Virus record (IMG/VR): IMGVR_UViG_3300042480_000979
Location: 1 to 27,115 of that record
Direction: 5' to 3' (one strand)
DNA: 27,115 nt
From: a virus
Shown: in pieces, positions 21,213-27,115 of the stretch
How the letters are laid out: each line of letters begins with the position of its first letter
Numbering within the stretch: position 1 is the stretch's first letter
Made by a program: the position numbers and the translations under genes
The notes under the pieces: generated by a model
What the model was told of the DNA's origin: nothing
Database searches by the model: none
Seen by the model: the letters and a program-made list of their open reading frames with translations, nothing else

Positions 21213-21813
21213 CAAAATTTACGGTGGCTTGGCAGCTTTCGGCGCTGTGAGCTGCCTCCTTACCGCCGTTGGGGCACCGCAAGCTTTTCCATCAGCAGCC
21301 GCAGGGACGGGCGGTTTGCTAGCGGGGGCCTCCCTGGTGAAGGAAGCCTCACGCAAGCGGGCTGCCGCGCGGGAGGAGTCCACGCGGGTGGCATCCGTCT
21401 TTAGCAGCCTCTACCAAGCAAACCAGGGATTAGTAAGCCCTCAACAACTGAGCCTGCTGACTGCAGTCGATCTTGATCGCATCCGCGAATTCCTGAATAA
21501 ACTGTCTGAGGCGCAAGGTGGTAACTATATAGAGGTGGAAGAGGGGAGTGTCTTTAGCTTCCCTCATCCCTCAAACGTCCTCCAGCAGTTGACGGATAAC
21601 GCCACGGCGTGGGTGCGCGATAGCACTGCTGAACTCCAGCAACAAAACATGGCGCTCCAACAACAGAGCGCTGCCTTACAGCAGCAACTGAATATGTATC
21701 GAGCTGCTGTAGCAGCGAACAGCGTAGCTCCCTCTGCGTCACGGGAAGTTCCTGCAAAGGAACCTGATAACGATGTAATCGATCCATGGACCCCAAGTAG
21801 GATTAGGGCCTGA
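21205..21813 (+). CDS. Membrane-associated coiled-coil protein, 202 aa
   Basis: ATG overlaps the primase-helicase stop (ATGATTGA). Residues 4-46 are hydrophobic with small residues (GLAAFGAVSCLLTAVGAP; AGTGGLLAGASLV) and could form two membrane helices. Residues about 68-120 (QANQGLVSPQQLSLLTAVDL ... IEVEEGSVFSF) look like a winged-helix unit. Residues about 140-168 are a Gln/Leu coiled coil (LQQQNMALQQQSAALQQQL). Coupling with the replicative helicase suggests a membrane tether for replication, an inference. A strong terminator follows. Confidence 0.62.
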   Translation: MIDKIYGGLAAFGAVSCLLTAVGAPQAFPSAAAGTGGLLAGASLVKEASRKRAAAREESTRVASVFSSLYQANQGLVSPQQLSLLTAVDLDRIREFLNKLSEAQGGNYIEVEEGSVFSFPHPSNVLQQLTDNATAWVRDSTAELQQQNMALQQQSAALQQQLNMYRAAVAANSVAPSASREVPAKEPDNDVIDPWTPSRIRA

Positions 21814-21860
21814 GTTGTTGACTACCAGGAAGGTTTTTATTAGAATAAATAAGTGCGCAT

Positions 21861-21899
21861 AAGCGTAAGAACCGGGGCTAATTAACCCCGGTTTCGCTT
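21861..21899. terminator. Bidirectional intrinsic terminator
   Basis: AACCGGGG (21870-21877) pairs with CCCCGGTT (21886-21893), extended by AAGCG and CGCTT outside. T and A tracts flank it. It lies between the rightward operon and the leftward thyX operon. Confidence 0.8.
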
Positions 21900-21906
21900 T
21901 ATGGGT

Positions 21907-22611
21907 TCATTTCCAGCCGTCTAAACCGGATACGCCTTCGAGAGCAGCTTCCTGAACGGCAGCGGTGACAGTAGGAACGAGCTCGCAGAGACTGTGCTTA
22001 ATCGAAAGAGCAATGTCCTTATGCTCTTTCTGTGTCCCGCAAGCACCCCGCAGACCTACATAAAAAATCCAACTGCGGATATTCCCCATCATGTGAAGTC
22101 TGGTTGGCGTGCACATAGGAAGAATGTTTCGCGCACACTCCTTCGCCACGCCTGCTTCGAGCATGTCCTCGTAGAGACCCCTGGCTTCCCAAAAGATGTC
22201 AGTAATCCGTCGACGGAACTGATCCTCAACTAACTCGAATAAACCGTCCTCATATTCAAGACTGTTCTGGCGATTCTTTTCATCCTGTCCTCTAAGCTCG
22301 AACTCAGTGCATTCGTCTCCGAGATCCCCCAGAACGTTTAAGGGATCGCAGTATCGCTGACTTGTCTCCTGAAAACAAAAAGACCTGTGTCGCAGTATCT
22401 GAGGCGAGATAGAGCGAGTGGTGAGAATCTCAAAAGAGGCGCAAGCCTGCTCAAACACAGACCAGTGTCCATGCCGAATGCAGTAACTTAAAAGCTTGGA
22501 ATAATCCCCGCGATCAGGATCCTTTGTTGAGACCCGTGCGTGACGAGCGATTAGACGCTCGGCGTCCGGGGTGATCCAGTCAAGACTGGCCTCGTGCAGT
22601 CGAAGAGACAT
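21907..22611 (-). CDS. thyX: Flavin-dependent thymidylate synthase ThyX
   Basis: 234 aa. It makes dTMP from dUMP using FAD, NADPH and methylenetetrahydrofolate. The signature is RHRSFCFQETSQRY (family pattern RHRxxSxNExSxRY). The later Ser and RY are kept, while the first Ser is Cys and the Asn is Gln. Other family features: LLSYCIRHGHWSVFEQA near the N-terminus and ECARNILPMCTPTRLHMMGN followed by R...F near the C-terminus. Length is typical. It is the last gene of a leftward, tightly overlapping group; its start lies inside the preceding 60-aa frame. It supplies dTMP for phage DNA. Confidence 0.94.
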   Translation of the reverse strand: MSLRLHEASLDWITPDAERLIARHARVSTKDPDRGDYSKLLSYCIRHGHWSVFEQACASFEILTTRSISPQILRHRSFCFQETSQRYCDPLNVLGDLGDECTEFELRGQDEKNRQNSLEYEDGLFELVEDQFRRRITDIFWEARGLYEDMLEAGVAKECARNILPMCTPTRLHMMGNIRSWIFYVGLRGACGTQKEHKDIALSIKHSLCELVPTVTAAVQEAALEGVSGLDGWK

Positions 22612-22762
22612 CGCTGGTTATGTACTCAGGACCGAGGATACACGTATTAGCGATGTGATTCACGACCTCAGGGGCAACTGTATGAACCACCCCGGCCATG
22701 CGGTCGGCGGTGTACCCCATATCGCCAGGATTTAACTCCAGCGAATCTCCAGCGATCCTCAT
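22580..22762 (-). CDS. Small hypothetical protein, 60 aa
   Basis: ATG at 22762 starts one base after the stop of the 44-aa frame upstream, and its end overlaps the thyX start by 32 bases. It begins MRIAGDSLELNPGDMGYTA. No motif recognised. Its place in an unbroken chain of overlapping frames supports it being real. Confidence 0.5.
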   Translation of the reverse strand: MRIAGDSLELNPGDMGYTADRMAGVVHTVAPEVVNHIANTCILGPEYITSDVSSTARGQS

Positions 22763-22763
22763 A

Positions 22764-22898
22764 TCAAGTAGATGGGAAAGTTTCTTGGTATCTTAGTCGG
22801 CGTGTAAGTTCAGACGGGGTTATTCCACGCATCCGCATGGGATCCAGATTAAGGCGCTGACCCGCCATCCGAATCGGAAATCCGTTATCAGACATCAT
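22764..22898 (-). CDS. Small Arg-rich protein, 44 aa
   Basis: A frame shorter than usual cut-offs runs from two tandem ATGs (22898 or 22895) to TGA at 22764. The upper ATG overlaps the stop of the 166-aa gene. The product is basic (PIRMAGQRLNLDPMRMRG, then TRRLRYQE). The overlap on one side and a one-base gap on the other argue for a genuine cistron. Function unknown. Confidence 0.5.
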   Translation of the reverse strand: MMSDNGFPIRMAGQRLNLDPMRMRGITPSELTRRLRYQETFPST

Positions 22899-23395
22899 TG
22901 CTGACCTCCGTTAATCCGGGCAGACGCCAAAGCCAATAGATTGTTCATCATATTAGATGAGTTCAGAGGGTACTCATCGCTGCGAACAAGTTGGGTAGAT
23001 AAGAAATTTTGTTGCGGCAAAGCAAGAGCCTGACGCATCCGAAGCCGTTCAGGACCCGTAGCCTGCCTCATGCTGATCATATAGTCAGTTTGAGACATGT
23101 CGTCAGGGCTATCCGCAATGGGAATAGCCTGATGGTTATAGCCAGCAGGGCCAGTAAAGGCGGTGCTCTTCTTTATATTCCCCTCGCCGTACTCAACAGG
23201 AGCAATCGGAGCGCGGGTGTAGGCGCCACGGTCGTGCTCGATCTGCGAAGCAATCCGGGTTGCTCCATCGAGCTGCATAATCCGGCGGAGACCCATGAAG
23301 GGCTCGCGGTTGTATCCGTTGAGGCCAGGAGGGACGAAAGTCGAGAGCTGACTCTCGGGTTCCTTGCCAGGTACCGACTTAGGTAAAATCGCCAT
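22895..23395 (-). CDS. Hypothetical protein, 166 aa
   Basis: It starts at ATG with GGAAGGA about ten bases upstream, one of the few plausible ribosome sites. The protein is Pro/Gly/Asn/Gln-rich with no long hydrophobic stretch (LNGYNREPFMGLRRIMQLD; YTRAPIAPVEYGEGNIKK). Composition resembles minor virion or tail-accessory proteins, but nothing specific is recognised. Its start overlaps the stop of the HNH-like gene upstream. Confidence 0.62.
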   Translation of the reverse strand: MAILPKSVPGKEPESQLSTFVPPGLNGYNREPFMGLRRIMQLDGATRIASQIEHDRGAYTRAPIAPVEYGEGNIKKSTAFTGPAGYNHQAIPIADSPDDMSQTDYMISMRQATGPERLRMRQALALPQQNFLSTQLVRSDEYPLNSSNMMNNLLALASARINGGQQ

Positions 23396-23619
23396 TATTG
23401 ATCCTTCCTATTAGCAGAGGCCGAACGTACTCTTATATTACTCGAACTGTTATTCATCGGATTGTGATCTTTGTGATCCACGTCGTTTCCATCGCCTTTA
23501 TGCACACGGCCTTTTTGTTCTAAAAAGCGACGAGCTTTATTTCGAGCCGCCCGCCGCTTTTTCTGTTCGGGAGTTGCGTGGTAGTCGTCGTACTCCTTGC
23601 GGTAATCCCGATCAGACAT
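23395..23619 (-). CDS. Small HNH-like phage protein, 74 aa
   Basis: A basic helix (EQKKRRAARNKARRFLE) precedes GDGNDVDHKDHNPMNNSSSN and IRVRSASANR. This is the short HNH-like fold common in T4-type and cyanophage genomes (DVDHKDGNPxNNSxSNLRV). The DH and N residues of the fold are present. Relatives are annotated as HNH endonucleases but are often free-standing and untested. A DNA-binding or nicking role is likely. Confidence 0.78.
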   Translation of the reverse strand: MSDRDYRKEYDDYHATPEQKKRRAARNKARRFLEQKGRVHKGDGNDVDHKDHNPMNNSSSNIRVRSASANRKDQ

Positions 23620-23633
23620 TTTACTTTTTGTCT

Positions 23634-23870
23634 TTAACTAATTTTAGGTACAGGGAATAACCATGGCTTACCAAATCGCATATCTTCGGGATCGAGCCTA
23701 CCAAAGTCCCGTACAAATTCTGCCAAGTCTTTTTGATACTGTTGAAACAACCCTGTATAACAGTGGTCTTCGGGAGCATAATACTCATAGAGTTCCTCCA
23801 AAAATTCCGTCTTAGCTTGCTCCCAGGTCACATCCCAGGAAAGCAAGATCTTTTCTAGATCGAACGTCAC
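23634..23870 (-). CDS. Hypothetical acidic protein, 78 aa
   Basis: GTG start (VTFDLEKILLSWDV). Helical and acidic with many Trp, Tyr and Phe (TEFLEELYEYYAPED; FGKPWLFPVPKIS at the end). Fourteen bases separate it from the HNH-like gene. Not recognised. Confidence 0.55.
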   Translation of the reverse strand: MTFDLEKILLSWDVTWEQAKTEFLEELYEYYAPEDHCYTGLFQQYQKDLAEFVRDFGRLDPEDMRFGKPWLFPVPKIS

Positions 23871-23889
23871 GATGAAACTGTGAGAAAAA

Positions 23890-24063
23890 CTACTTTAGCC
23901 GAGGGGACTCGGTTAGCGCCTCGATCAAGGCGTCTCGATAACCCATGAATCGAGCCATCTCACGAGTCTCAAGATCCCCTAAAGGATTCGATTCCTCGTC
24001 CCAATTAAAAGTTTTTGCGTCTGCTCGCGCTTGAGCACAACGTTCGATATTCTTCCAATCCAT
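23890..24063 (-). CDS. Small hypothetical protein, 57 aa
   Basis: ATG at 24063 (MDWKNIERCAQARADAKTF) is preferred over an extension to 24108 that would overlap the endolysin end. Helical, with RDALIEALTESPRLK at the end. One base separates it from the endolysin stop, so it is part of the lysis operon by position. Function unknown. Confidence 0.55.
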   Translation of the reverse strand: MDWKNIERCAQARADAKTFNWDEESNPLGDLETREMARFMGYRDALIEALTESPRLK

Positions 24064-24064
24064 T

Positions 24065-25318
24065 TTATTTAAAGCCCTTAATGTACCAACCAGTGAATGC
24101 TCCCTCAACCATCCAGCGAGGGGCTAAATTCTTTTTCGAGTACGAAAGGCTCTTACCATTCGTACTAATGTAGGTGCCTCCCACGAGGTCAAGATCCCCG
24201 AAGGGATCGTGGACAATATACGCGGACCCTTCAGCGTTGCATCCGATAACGGTGATCCAATGGCCGCCTCCGGTTGGGCTCGTAACAGGGCCTTTATGGA
24301 GAATGCCGATAGGAACAGCAATACCCAGCTCTAGTTGGCTATCGATGTTGGAAAAAGACCCACTCTGACTAAAAGTTGCCTTAACTCCATAATCTTCTAA
24401 CGCTTCTATTTGCGATGTATACGCTGTTGTATCTCCGTATTTAAATACAGTGTTTATGTACTCATCGTCGCTCTTAATGACGCCTGGTCGCAGACCAGCA
24501 AGCATCATTGCGCAAGAGCTAGAAAAGCACGTGCGCAGGGGATCACGAGCGTTATCCCGTTGCGAAAAGTAAGGAATAGGGAGAGTTATTGCTCCCGTCT
24601 TAGGGGGAGCAGCGGGAGCTATAGGTTGCGAAAGAGAGGGTTTCGGGTCGTTAATTATCTTCCAGTGGGGTGGATAGAACCACCAAGCACGATCTGGTTG
24701 AGCTGAAAGGGTGACTTTGTAGTCGATCTCACCGGGGACCATCGTAATGGCGTCCCACTTATGGGCGGATCCTTTCGGGACAAAGAGCTTTTGCTCCGCA
24801 GCCAGCTCGGAGGACTGCTTGGGCTCGCGTTTAAGCCACGTGTCGTGCTCAGCGAGAATGGAGGAGCTCAAGAGAGGGTGGAGGGGCTTGGTTAAGAATA
24901 GCTGTCTTTCTTTCTCACGCCGATTTTTTAATCCTTCACTAACCTTTCCATCTGCTTTGACCCACTTTAAAAACTCAGCAGCTACGACACTCTGAGAAGC
25001 CTGATTATTTAAAAGTTTTAAGAGAGTCGAGCTCCGAAAGGCAGAAGCGCCAATGTTATATGTAAAGCTGACTAAAGCGTCGAACTGATTCTGATTAATT
25101 GAAGTCTTTAAGGCTTCACTAACGACGCCCTCAAAGTACTTAATATCTTCCGTAAGAAGTCTTTCCGCTTCTTCTTTCGTTATTTTCTGATTGGGCTTGA
25201 CCTCAGGGCCAGTTGTTCCATACCCAATTGTCCAGACTCCAGCCTGGCACTCATAGGAAGTGTCCCTGAAGCCCTCAAAATTTTTAATGAGGTCAACGCC
25301 AATTTTAGATATTTGCAT
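24065..25318 (-). CDS. Endolysin: GH24 lysozyme fused to C39-type cysteine peptidase
   Basis: 417 aa. The N-terminal lysozyme has the T4/P22 triad spacing: E15 (NFEGF), C24 and T30 (VWTIGYGT), E-8-C-5-T, plus QFDALVSFTYNIG (78-90). Cys in place of T4 Asp20 is as in P22-type enzymes. A middle segment of about 70 residues ends WWFYPPHWKIIND, then a Pro linker. The C-terminal domain has PIPYFSQRDN, C264 (CFSSSCAMMLAG), GGHW with H353, and HDPFG with D371, matching Peptidase_C39_2. It would cut both glycan and peptide bonds. No signal peptide or anchor, so a holin is needed; holin-like genes lie nearby. Confidence 0.88.
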   Translation of the reverse strand: MQISKIGVDLIKNFEGFRDTSYECQAGVWTIGYGTTGPEVKPNQKITKEEAERLLTEDIKYFEGVVSEALKTSINQNQFDALVSFTYNIGASAFRSSTLLKLLNNQASQSVVAAEFLKWVKADGKVSEGLKNRREKERQLFLTKPLHPLLSSSILAEHDTWLKREPKQSSELAAEQKLFVPKGSAHKWDAITMVPGEIDYKVTLSAQPDRAWWFYPPHWKIINDPKPSLSQPIAPAAPPKTGAITLPIPYFSQRDNARDPLRTCFSSSCAMMLAGLRPGVIKSDDEYINTVFKYGDTTAYTSQIEALEDYGVKATFSQSGSFSNIDSQLELGIAVPIGILHKGPVTSPTGGGHWITVIGCNAEGSAYIVHDPFGDLDLVGGTYISTNGKSLSYSKKNLAPRWMVEGAFTGWYIKGFK

Positions 25319-25755
25319 CAGGTACTGGAGACATTAATCCCCACGCGGTACTCCGAACCGCTGCGACCTTTTAATTGGATATAAGTGGCGTAAGTACCGG
25401 AGGAGTTAATAGTGGTGGAAGTAGTCGTAGTTGCACGAGTGCTGTACTTCGAAGGCGATGCCACTAAAACCTCAGTGCCAGTGGAATCCAGTACAACAAC
25501 ATCGCCGCAAGAGTTTTGATTGCGGATATCGACGCGAAGAATGCCGGTAGCGTTAACAGTTAGCTGGTAATAATCTGCAATCCCGTAGATACCGTCAGCA
25601 GCGTATGTACGATTCGCGGAGGTAACTACAACAACACCGCTAGCATCAAGAGTGCGGCGCTGATCAAAATGGGTAGACCCTGTACGGCGGGACGGGTCCG
25701 TAAGCCCGCTATTTAAAACGCCGTCTAATTCAAGGTTTTTAGTATATTGAGCCAC
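25318..25755 (-). CDS. PPC-like beta-sandwich protein, 145 aa
   Basis: GTG start in the context CCCTCGTGG. From about residue 52 the pattern matches bacterial pre-peptidase C-terminal (PPC) domains: IADYYQLTVNATGILRVDI, VVLDSTGTEVLV, SSGTYATYIQL and SEYRVGINV. PPC-like folds in phages occur in fibres or wall-binding proteins. The N-terminus (TKNLELDGVLNSGLTDPSRR) could be an attachment segment. The stop overlaps the endolysin start by one base, so the products are made together. A virion cell-binding protein is the favoured inference. Confidence 0.62.
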   Translation of the reverse strand: MAQYTKNLELDGVLNSGLTDPSRRTGSTHFDQRRTLDASGVVVVTSANRTYAADGIYGIADYYQLTVNATGILRVDIRNQNSCGDVVVLDSTGTEVLVASPSKYSTRATTTTSTTINSSGTYATYIQLKGRSGSEYRVGINVSST

Positions 25756-25848
25756 GAGGGGTCAGGTATCAGTAACTATATTTTAAACAAAAATACTCAG
25801 GCGGTTACCCTTACAAACGAATAAAATTAACTCAGAAAGAAACGGAAC
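25756..25848. promoter_or_regulatory. Divergent promoter region
   Basis: This 93-base AT-rich gap separates leftward and rightward genes. On the reverse strand TATAGT (25780-25775) lies 20 bases ahead of the GTG at 25755, within AAAATATAGT. On the forward strand TAAAAT (25822-25827) precedes the ATG at 25849. No good -35 boxes are seen. Confidence 0.45.
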
Positions 25849-26118
25849 ATGAGCTTGGAAGCGACTATAGCTGGCTTGGCTGCTGCAACCGGTTTTTTCA
25901 CATGGTCGCACCAACAGCGACAAAACGTCTTAAATGACAGATTTAATGGTGTAAAAAAACGATTAGATGAAGTCGAGAAAACTATAGTGGAATTTCCATT
26001 AATTTATGCTTCAAAGTCTGATTTAAACTATGGCTTAAATGAAATTAAAGATCGATTAAATCATATAAACGACAAACTAGACCAGTTGATAATGAGTAAG
26101 CTTGGGGAAAAAGCTTAG
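25849..26118 (+). CDS. Membrane-anchored coiled-coil protein, 89 aa
   Basis: The N-terminal hydrophobic stretch (TIAGLAAATGFFTW) is followed by amphipathic helices (DRFNGVKKRLDEVEKTI; GLNEIKDRLNHINDKLDQL). One membrane helix plus a coiled coil is the pattern of phage holin partners and spanin-like proteins. A weak GAAAGAAACGG lies before ATG. It precedes the holin-like gene by 26 bases, so a lysis role is likely. Confidence 0.6.
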   Translation: MSLEATIAGLAAATGFFTWSHQQRQNVLNDRFNGVKKRLDEVEKTIVEFPLIYASKSDLNYGLNEIKDRLNHINDKLDQLIMSKLGEKA

Positions 26119-26144
26119 AATAAATTTAGTTGGGGTGTTTAATC

Positions 26145-26321
26145 ATGGAAGAACTCATTTCTCGTGCTGAAGAGTTTTTGGCTGTTCTTATTGCCGTCCA
26201 CGCTCTGGCGCTGACAATCGTCAACCTTACGCCTACTCCTCGTGATGACGAGGCAGTGGCTAAGTACTATCGAGTACTTGAGATCTTAGCTGGCATCATT
26301 AGCAAGCTGGCCAAGAAGTAA
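26145..26321 (+). CDS. Putative holin-like membrane protein, 58 aa
   Basis: ATG at 26145 with GGGGTG upstream is chosen over TTG at 26130. A hydrophobic helix (FLAVLIAVHALALTIVNL) is followed by TPTPRDDEAVAKYYRVLEIL and AGIISKLAKK. Short proteins with this NLTPTP.DD segment are frequent next to lysis genes in tailed phages and are often annotated holin or DUF. It would let the endolysin through the membrane. Its stop ends two bases from the convergent HNH gene. Confidence 0.65.
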   Translation: MEELISRAEEFLAVLIAVHALALTIVNLTPTPRDDEAVAKYYRVLEILAGIISKLAKK

Positions 26322-26323
26322 AA

Positions 26324-26719
26324 CTAATCGTTGTATGCGTCCGATGTCGGGAGCTTTAAGGGCTTCCGACACAACTCTTCGTATTCACGAGCAGCAATGC
26401 TTACTTCATGATTATAACTAAGCCAATTCCATATAGCTAATTCTCTTTCGTGCGTCCAGAATAACTGTGAGCGAAACCATGTAAACCAATCAAAATCAGA
26501 TTTAGCAAGGTTACATGTGGGACACGCAGCTAATAGATTACCTCGTTTAGTAGGGCCTCCTTTAGCCTTAGCTATTATATGATCAAGAGTATGAGCGCGA
26601 TCAGAACCGCAATAAGCACACAAATTATCCCAAGCATCTAGAATATCCTTTCGAAATCTTTTTCTGGCGGTCCGCCGCTGCAGACAATGTAAATCAAATA
26701 TAAGATCCGACTCGCTCAC
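26324..26719 (-). CDS. HNH endonuclease, 131 aa
   Basis: GTG start. It has a standard HNH domain: CAYCG (zinc Cys pair), HTLDHIIAKAKGGPT with the catalytic His, RGNLLAACPTCN with the second Cys pair, and LAKSD. Helices rich in Trp and Phe follow (FDWFTWFRSQLFWTHERELA). Free-standing phage HNH nucleases are either homing endonucleases or packaging nickases. There is no adjacent terminase in view, so homing is favoured. Lies between the holin-like gene and speD. Confidence 0.88.
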   Translation of the reverse strand: MSESDLIFDLHCLQRRTARKRFRKDILDAWDNLCAYCGSDRAHTLDHIIAKAKGGPTKRGNLLAACPTCNLAKSDFDWFTWFRSQLFWTHERELAIWNWLSYNHEVSIAAREYEELCRKPLKLPTSDAYND

Positions 26720-26724
26720 AAAAG

Positions 26725-26747
26725 CGTACGTACGGAAGTTAGTTATA
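26725..26747 (-). promoter_or_regulatory. Possible promoter and palindrome before the HNH gene
   Basis: Reverse-strand TATAAC (26747-26742), within AAAATATAAC, precedes the palindrome CGTACGTACG (26725-26734) and the GTG at 26719. The AAAATATA core is shared with the region before the PPC-like gene. Confidence 0.35.
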
Positions 26748-26753
26748 TTTTAG

Positions 26754-27115
26754 CTACATTTGATACACGTTAGATTTTGTTAAGGAAGGGGGAGTAGATC
26801 GCTCAATAAAATTAACTACATGTCCTGAGGAATCGAAGGAGGCTGCTAAATAATTACAGGCGAGTTCGGGATTAGTTGTTTCACCGCACGTAAAGGCGTC
26901 CACGGCGGCGAATCGGTGCTCGGGCCACGTGTGGATGCTGATGTGAGACTCCGCTAGAAGGGCGAAACCGGTGATCCCCTGAGGTTCGAAAGCATGTGTC
27001 CTCACGTCGATAAGCGTCGCACCCGCAAGCTCAGCAGCGCTAACTAGAGCTTGTCTGACAAAAGCTTCGTCGTTGAGCTTGTCGGAATCAGCTTTATACA
27101 GCTCGGAAACACAAT
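26754..27115 (-). CDS. speD: S-adenosylmethionine decarboxylase proenzyme SpeD, 5' end cut
   Basis: About 119 residues are visible and the frame continues out of the right edge, so only the first dozen or so residues are missing. ESHISIHTWPE carries the Ser that becomes the pyruvoyl group after self-cleavage at Glu-Ser. AGATLIDVRTHAFEPQGITG and AAVDAFTCGETTNPELA complete the bacterial SpeD pattern. It makes decarboxylated SAM, the aminopropyl donor for spermidine. speD is a known cyanophage auxiliary gene. No speE is visible in the window. Confidence 0.94.
   Translation of the reverse strand, partial: CVSELYKADSDKLNDEAFVRQALVSAAELAGATLIDVRTHAFEPQGITGFALLAESHISIHTWPEHRFAAVDAFTCGETTNPELACNYLAASFDSSGHVVNFIERSTPPSLTKSNVYQM

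Noticed and set aside
1-27115. CRISPR arrays, insertion sequences, integrase or photosystem genes
   Set aside because: I saw no regularly spaced repeats, no transposase or integrase motifs and no psbA/psbD-like sequence.

Overview
This window looks like part of a double-stranded DNA tailed cyanophage genome, most likely infecting a freshwater cyanobacterium. The evidence is dense, overlapping genes, many of unknown function; a phage replication set (family A DNA polymerase, tandem OB-fold SSB-like protein, RecB/Cas4-like nuclease, primase fused to an SF3 helicase); ThyX; SpeD; a lysozyme-type endolysin with holin-like neighbours; HNH proteins; and a small reverse-strand gene matching the NblA pattern. 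NblA (phycobilisome degradation adaptor) is known from freshwater cyanophages. No portal, terminase, capsid or integrase gene is visible, so the phage cannot be placed further.

Layout. 1-2900: left edge with the end of an RlpA-like double-psi beta-barrel protein, then small unknown genes, a reverse-strand tRNA-like sequence (525-594) and several structured intergenic stretches. 2931-8920: an eight-gene unit bracketed by two intrinsic terminators, containing a RavA/MoxR-type AAA+ ATPase (4430-5617) and a ViaA-like von Willebrand A protein (5774-7324). With them are a 402-aa helical partner and five small or unknown proteins. I consider this the most interesting system in the window. 8936-15912: DNA polymerase, two paralogous repeat-containing proteins with reversed module order, an HNH-derived helix-turn-helix protein, the SSB-like protein and an unknown replication-cluster protein. 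15923-18328: small genes, nblA on the reverse strand, a methyltransferase-fold protein that has lost its signature motifs, an acidic-tailed protein, and a RecB-like nuclease behind a promoter carrying a perfect palindrome. 18441-21813: primase-helicase and a membrane or coiled-coil protein.

21861-21899 is a bidirectional terminator. From there the genes run leftward (25755 to 21907): a PPC-like beta protein, a lysozyme plus C39 peptidase endolysin, small proteins, an HNH-like protein, three overlapping unknown small genes and thyX. Two small membrane proteins (25849-26321) run rightward from a divergent promoter region. The window closes with a reverse-strand HNH endonuclease and the truncated speD.

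How the genes may work together (inference): polymerase, SSB, primase-helicase and nuclease replicate and process phage DNA, ThyX supplies dTMP, SpeD supplies the aminopropyl donor for polyamines, NblA directs breakdown of host antennae for amino acids, and endolysin plus holin-like proteins release progeny. The RavA-ViaA-like unit is probably an ATP-driven chaperone or remodelling machine with unknown substrate. Function calls rest on motif recognition by eye; no database search was run.
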